DNA of 64,000 nucleotides from contig NZ_JAUSZH010000001.1 in the NCBI RefSeq assembly GCF_030817355.1, positions 3,659,001-3,723,000 on the forward strand, written 5' to 3'. Each line of letters starts with the position of its first letter. Positions within the stretch are counted from its first letter, which is position 1. Positions 1 through 8,087 of this stretch are shown here, piece after piece. A model generated the notes under the pieces. The model searched no databases. It saw only the letters and a list, made by a program, of their open reading frames with translations, and was not told the DNA's origin. Source of the stretch: Streptomyces sp. V1I1 (GTDB taxonomy: Bacteria; Actinomycetota; Actinomycetes; Streptomycetales; Streptomycetaceae). Position numbers and translations under genes: made by a program.

Positions 1-2042
1 CGATGGTGGAACTCCGCCGGCTCCGACTCCAGCCGGTCCGGTGCCTCCGTGAACCGTTCCCGCGCGGTCTCCGGCGAGACGTCCAGCAGCACCGTCAGAT
101 GCGGTACGAGTCCGTCCGTGGCCCACCGGGAAATACGGGCGATCTCCGTCGGCGACAGGTCGCGGCCCGCGCCCTGGTAGGCGACCGAGGAGTCGATGTA
201 GCGGTCGGAGATGACGATCGCGCCGCGCTCGAGCGCGGGCCGTACGACCGAACTGACGTGCTCGGCGCGGTCGGCGGCGTACAGCAGTGCCTCCGCGCGG
301 TTCGACAGCCCCTCCGAAGACACGTCGAGCAGGATCGACCGCAGCCGCTTCCCGATCGGCGTGGCACCCGGCTCGCGCGTGACCACGACCTCGTGGCCCT
401 TGGCCCGGATCCACTCCGCGAGCGCCTCGACCTGCGTGGACTTCCCGGCCCCGTCGCCGCCCTCTATGGCGATGAAGAATCCGGTGGCGGCCGGCGCCTG
501 CGCGGGGTCGGACCCGCGGCGCAGCGCGTCGCCCAGATCGCGGCGTAGCGGCACGCCCGACCGGTCGTCGGTCTTCGCGAGCACGATCGCCGCCACGGGC
601 AGCAGCAGCGCGCCGGCCAGCATCAGCGTGAACGCCGCGCCGCCGTGCGCGAAGACGAAGTCGCCGCTCGCCAGCCGGTGCGGCCCGATCGCGGCGGACA
701 GCAGCGGGGCCGCCAGCGCGCCGAGGCCAATGGCGACCCGGACGACCGCCTGGAGGTGTTCGGTGATCCGGGCGCGCCGGAAGTCCTCCGCCTCCTGGTC
801 GACGAGCGCATGCCCGGTGCTCGCGGCGACACCGGCCGCGAGGCCTGCGAGCAGCGCGATGAACAGCACGCTCGCGGTGTCCGGCACCAGGCCCATGGCA
901 AGCAGCGCGACTCCGGTGACCGCGACCGCGAGGGAGAGCAGCCGGCGCCGGGAGAGCGTGGGCAGTACGGACGCGGCCCCGCGGATGCCCAGCCCCGTAC
1001 CGCCGGTCAGCGCGAGCACGAGCAGCGCGAAGGCGGCGGGCCCGCCGCCCAGGTCAAAGGCGTGCAGTACGGAGACGGCGACGGCGGAAGCGATCGCGCC
1101 CGCGACCGCGGCGCAGGCGAGTACGAACAGCGGAATGGCGCCCGTACGCCCCTTGTCCAGGCCGTTGCCGGTGGACGGGCGGCGCAGTCCTTCGAGCGGC
1201 GAGCGCGGCCGCGGCGTCAGCGAGCCGGGCAGCTCGACAAAGTACAGCGTCGACACGGACGCGGCGAAGAGACCGGCCGCGACATACGAACCGAGGGCCG
1301 CCTGGTGCAGCGAGAACCACTCGATGCCCGAGCCGAGCAGATTGCCGATCAGCGTGGCCACCAGCAGTACCGCGGCCCCGGCGGGGATCACGGCGAAGCC
1401 CGTACGCAGCCAGAGCCGGCGCAGCGCGTCGATGTGGTCCGGCAGCGGGCGCACCGCAGCGCCCTCCAGCGGCGGGGCGGGCAGCAGCGCGGGCGCCGCG
1501 CCGTCGCGGGCGACCGTCCAGAAACGCTCGGCGACTCCCGTCACGAAGACGGTGATCAGCAGGATCGCGGGCGCGTTGTCGGGGGTCCAGTCGACCCACA
1601 GCGGCGCGATCACGAGGAGCGCGAGACGCAGCCCGTCCGCGCCGATCATGGTCCAGCGCCGGTCGAGCGGCCCCTTGGGCGAGGTGAGGCTCGTCAGCGG
1701 GCCGAGGAGTACGGCCCCGAACAACAGCGTTGCGAGGACCCTCGCGCCGAGCACGGCAGCGACGGCGAAGGCCGCCCCGCGGTAGCCGGACCCGAACGAG
1801 CCCGCGGCGACCGCCGCCTGAAGCGTCAGCAGCAGAAGCACAAGAACGGCGACGGCGTCCCCGACACCGCCCGCGACCTGGGCACTCCACAACCGCCTCA
1901 GCGGAGGGAAGCGCAGCAGGGCGCGCACGGCTCGCTCACGTGAGTCCGCGGCAAGTGCGTCGGTTGCGTCGGAGTCTGAGGCAGTCTCTGAGACGGTGCT
2001 CACGACCGCCTGCTGCTCGGCTGGCTGCTCGGCTCGCGTCAT
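1..2042 (-). CDS. tmk: MFS-type membrane protein fused to thymidylate kinase (partial, C-terminus off the window edge)
   Basis: Reading leftwards from the ATG at 2042-2040, one frame stays open to the edge of the window (about 680 codons). Residues about 40-505 form a polytopic membrane domain of the MFS type. A P-loop reading IEGGDGAGKST follows near residue 525, then thymidylate kinase features: VVTREPG, a SDRYIDSSVAYQG segment and a LID-side DVSPETARER. The kinase domain phosphorylates dTMP to dTDP. This fusion is the normal tmk form in streptomycetes; what the membrane half does is not known. The gene lies downstream of topA on the same strand, 122 bp apart. The kinase C-terminus is missing only because the window ends. 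Confidence 0.93.
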   Translation of the reverse strand, partial: MTRAEQPAEQQAVVSTVSETASDSDATDALAADSRERAVRALLRFPPLRRLWSAQVAGGVGDAVAVLVLLLLTLQAAVAAGSFGSGYRGAAFAVAAVLGARVLATLLFGAVLLGPLTSLTSPKGPLDRRWTMIGADGLRLALLVIAPLWVDWTPDNAPAILLITVFVTGVAERFWTVARDGAAPALLPAPPLEGAAVRPLPDHIDALRRLWLRTGFAVIPAGAAVLLVATLIGNLLGSGIEWFSLHQAALGSYVAAGLFAASVSTLYFVELPGSLTPRPRSPLEGLRRPSTGNGLDKGRTGAIPLFVLACAAVAGAIASAVAVSVLHAFDLGGGPAAFALLVLALTGGTGLGIRGAASVLPTLSRRRLLSLAVAVTGVALLAMGLVPDTASVLFIALLAGLAAGVAASTGHALVDQEAEDFRRARITEHLQAVVRVAIGLGALAAPLLSAAIGPHRLASGDFVFAHGGAAFTLMLAGALLLPVAAIVLAKTDDRSGVPLRRDLGDALRRGSDPAQAPAATGFFIAIEGGDGAGKSTQVEALAEWIRAKGHEVVVTREPGATPIGKRLRSILLDVSSEGLSNRAEALLYAADRAEHVSSVVRPALERGAIVISDRYIDSSVAYQGAGRDLSPTEIARISRWATDGLVPHLTVLLDVSPETARERFTEAPDRLESEPAEFHH

Positions 2043-2093
2043 CCGCCCAGCCTATCCGGAGTGCCCCGCTCCCCGGAGGCCTGGCCGAACATA

Positions 2094-2142
2094 CGGGCGC
2101 TTTGTACGGAGGATGAGAAAGCTCCCTCTCACAAAGGGCCCG
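2094..2142. terminator. Inverted repeat between topA and tmk
   Basis: Arms 2094-2105 and 2131-2142 pair over 12 bp with one mismatch around a 25-nt loop, directly after the topA stop codon (2165) and before the tmk start (2042). It could be a terminator or attenuator between the two genes. There is no clear T-run. Confidence 0.4.
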
Positions 2143-2164
2143 TAATACGCGACGACATGCGTAC

Positions 2165-4973
2165 TTACTCGTCCGCCGACGCGGCCGTCTTCTTTGCGGC
2201 AACCGTCTTCTTCGCAGCGGTCTTCTTCGCGACCGTCTTCTTCGCAGCGGTCTTCTTGGCGGCGGTCTTCTTCGTCGGCGCCTTCTTGGCCGGAGCCTTC
2301 TTCGCCGTCTTCTTGGCGGGCCCCTTGGCGCGCTTCTCGGCGAGCAGCTCGTAGCCGCGCTCCGGCGTGATGTCCTCGACGCTGTCGCCGGTGCGCAGCG
2401 TCGCGTTCGTCTCGCCGTCGGTGACATACGGACCGAATCGGCCGTCCTTGACCACCACCGGGCGCTCGCTCACCGGGTCCGTGCCCAGCTCCTTCAGCGG
2501 CGGCTTGGCGGCGGCCCGCCCGCGCTGCTTCGGCTGCGCGTAGATCGCGAGGGCCTCGTCCAGCGTGATGTTGAAGAGCTGGTCCTCGCTCTCCAGCGAG
2601 CGCGAGTCCGTGCCCTTCTTCAGATACGGGCCGTACCGGCCGTTCTGCGCGGTGATCTCCACGCCGTCCGCATCGACGCCGACGACCCGCGGCAGGGACA
2701 TCAGCTTCAGCGCGTCCTCGAGCGTGACCGTGTCCAGCGACATCGACTTGAAGAGCGAGGCCGTCCGCGGCTTGACCGCGTTCTTGCCGGTCTTCGGGGT
2801 GCCCTCGGGCAGCACCTCTGTCACATACGGGCCGTACCGGCCGTCCCGCGCGATGATCTGGTGCCCGCTGACCGGGTCCGTGCCCAGCTCGAAGTCGCCG
2901 CTCGGCTTGGCCAGCAGCTCCTCCGCGTACTCCACGGTGAGCTCGTCCGGAGCGAGATCCTCAGGGACGTCGGCGCGCTGGTGGCCTTCCGCGTCCTTCT
3001 CACCGCGCTCGATGTACGGGCCGTAGCGGCCGACGCGCAGCACGATGCCCTCGCCGACCGGGAAGCTGGAGATCTCCCGGGCGTCGATCGCGCCGAGGTC
3101 GGTCACCAGCTCCTTCAGACCGCCGAGGTGGTCGCCGGCGCCGTTGCCGACGCCGGACGCGGCGCCCGCGTCGTCGCCCTCGCCGAAGTAGAAGCGCTTC
3201 AGCCACGGCACGGCCTGGGCCTCGCCCCGCGCGATGCGGTCGAGGTCGTCCTCCATCCTGGCCGTGAAGTCGTAGTCGACAAGCTGGCCGAAGTGCTTCT
3301 CCAGCAGATTGACCACGGCGAAGCTCAGGAACGACGGTACGAGCGCCGTCCCCTTCTTGAAGACATAACCGCGGTCGAGGATGGTGCCGATGATCGATGC
3401 GTATGTCGACGGGCGGCCGATCTCTCGCTCTTCCAGCTCCTTGACCAGCGAGGCCTCGGTGTAGCGGGCCGGCGGCTTGGTCGCGTGGCCGTCCACCGAG
3501 ATCTCCTCGGCGGCAAGCGCGTCGCCCTCGGCGACCTGCGGCAGACGGCGCTCGCGGTCGTCGAGCTCGGCGTTCGGGTCGTCGGCGCCTTCCACGTAAG
3601 CCTTCATGAAGCCGTGGAAGGTGATCGTCTTGCCGGACGCGGTGAACTCGGCGTCCCGGCCGTCGCTCGCCCGGCCGCCGATCCTGACGGTGACGCTGTT
3701 ACCGACCGCGTCCTTCATCTGGGAGGCCACGGTCCGCTTCCAGATCAGCTCGTAGAGCCTGAACTGGTCGCCGGTCAGACCCGTCTCGGCCGGAGTGCGG
3801 AAACGATCACCCGAAGGACGAATCGCCTCGTGCGCCTCCTGCGCGTTCTTGACCTTCCCGGCGTACACACGCGGCTTGTCCGGCAGGTAGTTGGCGCCGT
3901 ACAGCTGCGTGACCTGCGCCCGGGCCGCCGAGACCGCGGTGTCGGAGAGCGTGGTGGAGTCCGTACGCATATAGGTGATGAAGCCGTTCTCGTACAGCTT
4001 CTGCGCGACCTGCATGGTGGCCTTGGCCCCGAAGCCCAGCTTGCGGGAGGCCTCCTGCTGCAGCGTCGTCGTACGGAAAGGTGCGTACGGAGAGCGGCGG
4101 TACGGCTTCGACTCGACCGCGCGGACGGCGAACGAGGCGTCCTGGAGCGCGGCGGCCAGCGCGCGGGCGTTCGCCTCGTCCAGGTGCAGGACCTGGCCGG
4201 ACTTGAGCTGCCCGTCCGAACCGAAGTCGCGGCCCTGGGCGACGCGCTGTCCGTCGACGGTGTTCAGGCGGGCCGTGAGTGTGGAGGGGTCCGAGGCGTC
4301 ACCGGCGCGGCCTGTGGAAAACGTGCCGGTCAGGTCCCAGTACTCGGCGGAGCGGAAGGCGATGCGCTCGCGCTCACGCTCGACGACGAGGCGGGTGGCG
4401 ACGGACTGCACACGGCCGGCGGAGAGCCGCGGCATGACCTTCTTCCACAGGACCGGCGAGACCTCGTAGCCGTAGAGACGGTCGAGGATACGGCGGGTCT
4501 CCTGGGCGTCGACCCATGCGCTTGTTGAGCTCGCGGGGGTTTTCGACGGCCTCGCGGATCGCGTCCTTGGTGATCTCGTGGAAGACCATCCGGTGGACGG
4601 GGACCTTGGGCTTGAGGACCTCGAGGAGATGCCAGGCGATGGCCTCGCCCTCGCGGTCCTCATCGGTGGCGAGGAAGAGTTCGTCGGACTCGGCGAGCTG
4701 CTCCTTGAGCTTCCTGACCTGGGCCTTCTTGTCGGCATTGACGACATAGATCGGCTGGAAGTCATTCTCGACGTCGACACCGAGGCGCCGCACCTCGCCG
4801 GTGTACTTCTCGGGCACCTCGGCGGCGCCGTTCGGGAGGTCGCGGATGTGCCCGACACTCGCCTCGACGACATAGCCGGGGCCGAGGTAGCCCTTGATCG
4901 TCTTCGCCTTGGCAGGCGACTCGACGATCACGAGTCGGCGGCCGCCCTGTGCGGTCTCGCTGGTCGGGGACAA
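2165..4973 (-). CDS. topA: DNA topoisomerase I, interrupted by a one-base frameshift in this sequence
   Basis: Type IA topoisomerase that relaxes negative supercoils. The TTG start at 4973 follows a GGAGAGAAGAG ribosome-binding stretch and opens with the Toprim signature RLVIVESPAKAKTIKGYLG; DEDREGEAIAWH follows. The active-site Tyr lies in FITYMRTDS (near nt 3965), and four zinc-ribbon-like GRYGPY repeats lie in the C-terminal half. The last 45 residues are Lys/Ala repeats (AKK, PAKK) typical of actinobacterial TopA and linked to processivity. The reading frame shifts at the CCC run 4513-4515: before it the protein reads ENPRELNKRM, after it (one base on) VDAQETRRILDRLYGYEV. Removing one base gives 935 residues. 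TopA is essential in streptomycetes, so a sequencing error is the likeliest cause. Confidence 0.95.
4513..4515 (-). other. topA: Frameshift site in topA (one extra C/G)
   Basis: On the coding strand the sequence reads AAG CGC ATG GGTC GAC; the family reads MVDAQETRR, requiring ATG GTC GAC. One G of the run at 4513-4515 is surplus. The 5' frame continues with meaningless residues (GRRPGDPPYP) and the correct 3' frame has no start of its own near the junction. Confidence 0.85.
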
Positions 4974-5217
4974 CTTCGCTCTTCTCTCCGGTCGACGCTA
5001 TGTGGGCGTTCACGGCAGTACGGCACTGGGTGCGGCACGGCTGTGACGCTGCTGTCGCTGCGGAGTGTGACGGTACAACCCGCCCCCGTGTCAAACGGCA
5101 AAAGCCCGCAACGGCCACTCGAACGGTAACCCGACTCCGGCTATTCCTGCCGCCCGGACCGGCACAAGACCGGCACGGCAGGGCTTCGGCCCCGAGATCG
5201 ACCGCGGACCAGACCCA

Positions 5218-5275
5218 GATCAGACCGCGGATCAGACCGCGCATCAGAGGCGGATCAGAAGCAGATCAGACGCGG
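5218..5275. repeat. Five degenerate 11-12 bp direct repeats (RATCAGA core)
   Basis: GATCAGACCGCG at 5218 is repeated exactly at 5230, then in degraded form at 5242, 5253 and 5264. The array spans the 3' end of the small membrane protein gene and the region 245-300 bp upstream of topA. The 290 bp between the two genes hold no other coding sequence that I can support. Confidence 0.6.
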
Positions 5276-5463
5276 CCGAAGCACCACACGCCGAGGGCGA
5301 GGAACGCGGCTCCGAAGAATGTCGCGAGCGCGACGGCCGTGGCGGGACTCACTCCGTGCGCGACAGGTGCCCGGTGCCGCAGACGCGCTCCCGTCCACAG
5401 CAGCAGCCCGGCCCCGAACAGCGTGAACGCCGTCCCGGCGAAGATCGCTGGCCCGCTCTCCAT
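5266..5463 (-). CDS. Small two-helix membrane protein
   Basis: A 65-residue protein begins with MESGPAIFAGTAF and has two hydrophobic segments, about residues 5-24 and 40-60, joined by a short Arg-rich loop (GARLRHR). It sits upstream of topA on the same strand, where streptomycetes usually carry a small conserved membrane protein. I do not recognise a function. The ATG at 5463 has a weak GGG element about 9 nt upstream. Its 3' end lies in the RATCAGA repeat array. Confidence 0.7.
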   Translation of the reverse strand: MESGPAIFAGTAFTLFGAGLLLWTGARLRHRAPVAHGVSPATAVALATFFGAAFLALGVWCFGRV

Positions 5464-5545
5464 GTCCGTACCCGGCCTTTCGCTGATGCCAAGGTGCTGC
5501 CCCGGAGGCCGAGGCTGGCACCTCCGGGCGTCACGGGTGCGAATT

Positions 5546-5607
5546 GCGGGTGAACGCCGCGTGGGTTCACCCGCCCGGTCGCGGTGCCGGTCGGCACCGC
5601 GACCGGG
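5546..5607. terminator. Tandem hairpins between the methyltransferase and small membrane protein genes
   Basis: Two perfect inverted repeats abut. The first has arms 5546-5555 and 5565-5574 (10 bp); the second has arms 5574-5588 and 5593-5607 (15 bp, 4-nt loop). They lie about 100 nt beyond the methyltransferase stop codon on the minus strand. Strong GC hairpins without a T-run are common terminators in Streptomyces. Confidence 0.65.
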
Positions 5608-5657
5608 CCGGTCGGAGCGGGGCCCCCGAGGGCATGGCGGAGGCGGCCGCTCCCCTT

Positions 5658-5691
5658 CTTCTTCTGGATGTTGGCTTCTTCTGGATGTTGG
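5658..5691. repeat. Perfect 17-bp tandem duplication
   Basis: CTTCTTCTGGATGTTGG occurs twice back to back at 5658-5674 and 5675-5691, just after the methyltransferase stop codon (5703, minus strand). Confidence 0.85.
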
Positions 5692-5702
5692 CCGGTTTCA
5701 CC

Positions 5703-7214
5703 TCATGAGCGAACCGGCTCCAGGAAGCCCTCTTCCACCAGCAGCCGGAGTGCCTGCGGCGTGCGGTCGCGCAGCAGCACCGGGTCCTCGTGGAGCAACT
5801 GAGCGATGGCGTCCAGGATCCGCCCGGCGCTCAGCGTCCCGTCGCACACGCCGGCGAAGCCCGCGCCGACCGTGTCGACCTTGGTGGCCCGGCGCATTCC
5901 GCGGTTCTGACGGAGCACCACATGCTCGGGGTCCTCCGCGCCCGGCAGCCCGACCTGCTCCTGGACGACCTCCGCCGTCAGCGTGAAGTGGTCCGCGAGC
6001 AGCGCCGCGTCGTCGTGCGTACGCAGATAGTCCTGCCGCGCGAAATGCGCCCGCACGCTCTCACCCAGCGGCTGCTCGACCGGGTGCGGCCACTCCTCGG
6101 CGACGATCGACGGGCGGTCGGAACCGGATTTCCTGAGCGTGATCCAGCCGAAGCCGACGGCCTTGGTCTTGCGCGCCTCGAACTCGTCCAGCCACGCGTC
6201 GTACCGAGCCGCGTACTCGGCCGGGTCGTCGTGGTGGTCGCCGCTGTCGCGCAGCCACAACTCGGCGTACTGCGTCACGTCCTGCACCTCGCGCTGCACG
6301 ATCCAGGCGTCACAGCCGCGCGGCACCCAGGAACGCAGCCGCTCCTGCCACTCCTCCCCCTCCACGTGCTGCCAGTTGGCGAGGAACTGGGCGTAACCCC
6401 CGTCGTTCAGCCTGTCCCCCGCCTGCTGAACGAGCGATCGGCACAGATCGTCCCCGCCCATCCCGCCGTCCCGGTAGGTCAGCCGGGCACCGGGGGAGAT
6501 CACGAACGGCGGGTTCGACACGATCAGGTCGTACATGTCCTTCCCGACCGGCTCGAAGAGCGAGCCCTCGCGCAGATCGGCCTCCGGCGCCCCGGAGAGC
6601 GCGAGCGTGAGCCGCGCGAAGTGCAGGGCGCGCGGGTTCAGATCGGTGGCCGTGACACGGGTCGCGTGCTGCGCGGCGTGCAGCGCCTGGAGGCCGGAGC
6701 CGGTGCCCACGTCGAGCGCGGAGGACACCGGCGTACGGACGGTGATCCCGGCGAGCGTGGTGGACGCCCCGCCGACGCCGAGGACGACTCCCTCGCCCTG
6801 GCCGCTCGCACCGCTGGCGCCGCCGACCGCGCACCCGAGGTCGGAGACGATGAACCAGTCCTGCGCCTCCGGACCGCCGTACGGCCGCACGTCCACCGTG
6901 GCCCGTACGTCGTCGCCGTCCCGTACCAGCCAGCCGTCGGCCAGGCATTCCTCGATCGGCAGCGCGGCCCGTGCCCGCTCGTACGCGACGGGTCGCTGGA
7001 GCAGGAACAGTCGTACGAGCGTGTCCAGGACGCCGTCCCCGCGGGTCGCGCGCAGGGCGGGCACGGTCTCGCTGCGGGCGAGGGCGGCGTACGCGGGTGC
7101 GCCGAGCAGGTCGAGCAGCCCGTCGGCGGTGAAGGCGGCGGCGATGAGCGCCTCGCGCAGCCGGGGCGAGCGGTCGGGCGAGGGAAGGCCTGGGACAAGG
7201 CTGGTCGTACTCAC
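5703..7214 (-). CDS. Class I SAM-dependent methyltransferase (HemK/RlmG-like, NPPF motif)
   Basis: A 503-residue protein with an N-terminal helical region of about 150 residues, then a Rossmann methyltransferase domain. The SAM-binding motif I reads ALDVGTGSGLQALHAA (about residue 175), motif II contains TATDLNPRAL, and the catalytic motif IV reads IVSNPPFV (about residue 233). NPPF/NPPY methyltransferases modify planar nitrogens in RNA, DNA or glutamine side chains, so an rRNA or protein target is likely but cannot be fixed from sequence. The GTG at 7214 is preceded closely by GGGCAG. It follows the lipoprotein gene, 49 bp downstream on the same strand. Confidence 0.88.
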   Translation of the reverse strand: MSTTSLVPGLPSPDRSPRLREALIAAAFTADGLLDLLGAPAYAALARSETVPALRATRGDGVLDTLVRLFLLQRPVAYERARAALPIEECLADGWLVRDGDDVRATVDVRPYGGPEAQDWFIVSDLGCAVGGASGASGQGEGVVLGVGGASTTLAGITVRTPVSSALDVGTGSGLQALHAAQHATRVTATDLNPRALHFARLTLALSGAPEADLREGSLFEPVGKDMYDLIVSNPPFVISPGARLTYRDGGMGGDDLCRSLVQQAGDRLNDGGYAQFLANWQHVEGEEWQERLRSWVPRGCDAWIVQREVQDVTQYAELWLRDSGDHHDDPAEYAARYDAWLDEFEARKTKAVGFGWITLRKSGSDRPSIVAEEWPHPVEQPLGESVRAHFARQDYLRTHDDAALLADHFTLTAEVVQEQVGLPGAEDPEHVVLRQNRGMRRATKVDTVGAGFAGVCDGTLSAGRILDAIAQLLHEDPVLLRDRTPQALRLLVEEGFLEPVRS

Positions 7215-7263
7215 CTGCCCATTGTGGCGGCCACCACTGACAAACGCCGCCTACGGGGTGGCC

Positions 7264-7890
7264 CTACTCCTTCGTGGACGCCGATCCGGACGGTTTGGCC
7301 GGAGCGGACGGGGCCGATCCTGTCCCGCCGGCGGCGGGGCTCGACGTCTTCGCCGCCTGGCAGCCGGGCTCCTTCGCCATCGCCTTGCCGAGCTCGCCGG
7401 ACTGCAGCTTCTTCAGCGCGTCCTGGTCCATCTTCTCGATCTTCTTCAGACCGTCGGCGACTCCCTGCAGGCCGTCCGCGAACTTCTGCTGGTCCTTGGC
7501 GTCGAGAGCGTCGACCTGCTTCTTCAGACCGAGGTAGGCCGTGGCGGTGTCGTTGAGCTCCTTGACCGCGTCCTGCTGCAGCTTCTCGCCGTTGTCGACC
7601 GGCGGCGTACCGGCACCCTGCACAGCGGTGGCGAGCGCCTTGTCCGCGTCGGCGATGTCCTGGAAGGCCTTCGAGTCGGCGGCCTGGATGTCGGACGGCT
7701 TGCCGTCCGCCGCCGTCGAGATGATGGTCTGCTGGGCGTTGGCCCTCTTCTGGATCTGCGGCTGCGCCTGGTCACAGACCTTCTTGGCCCAGGCATTCAC
7801 CTTGCTGTCACCGTCGTCGCTGCTGCAGCCGGACAGTGCCAGTACCAGTACCGCGCCGCCGGACAGTGCGGCCGCAAGCTTCTTGTTCAC
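7264..7890 (-). CDS. Small secreted lipoprotein, alpha-helical
   Basis: The GTG start at 7890 has a GGAAGGGA site 7 nt upstream. The signal peptide MNKKLAAALSGGAVLVLALS ends in a lipobox (LSGC, Cys21), so the mature protein of about 188 residues should be lipid-anchored outside the membrane. The body is charged and probably helical (KKIEKMDQDALKKL), with three further cysteines and a low-complexity Ala/Pro/Ser tail. It lies between hppA and the methyltransferase on the same strand. The function is unknown. Confidence 0.85.
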   Translation of the reverse strand: MNKKLAAALSGGAVLVLALSGCSSDDGDSKVNAWAKKVCDQAQPQIQKRANAQQTIISTAADGKPSDIQAADSKAFQDIADADKALATAVQGAGTPPVDNGEKLQQDAVKELNDTATAYLGLKKQVDALDAKDQQKFADGLQGVADGLKKIEKMDQDALKKLQSGELGKAMAKEPGCQAAKTSSPAAGGTGSAPSAPAKPSGSASTKE

Positions 7891-8036
7891 CGGATTGGTC
7901 CCTTCCAAGGCTCTCGGCCCCGGAACATACACGCCAAGTGGGCGACAACCGCATGTCGCACATCCGATTGATGGCTTTTTGTGACCATTTGCACCAAGGG
8001 AGACAAGGCTCACGACGGCCCACGGCGGCATGCAAA

Positions 8037-8068
8037 CGGGCGGACAGCACGTCAATGCGCGCCGCCCG
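8037..8068 (-). terminator. Probable hppA terminator
   Basis: A 7-bp GC stem (8037-8043 with 8062-8068) lies 20 nt after the hppA stop codon. The 197 bp between hppA and the lipoprotein gene hold nothing else that I can identify. Confidence 0.4.
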
Positions 8069-8087
8069 CCCGCCTCTTGAGCAGGTG

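Noticed and set aside
5218..5275. Possible CRISPR-like array
   Set aside because: Units of only 11-12 bp follow each other without spacers; nowhere in the window is there a repeat-spacer pattern.
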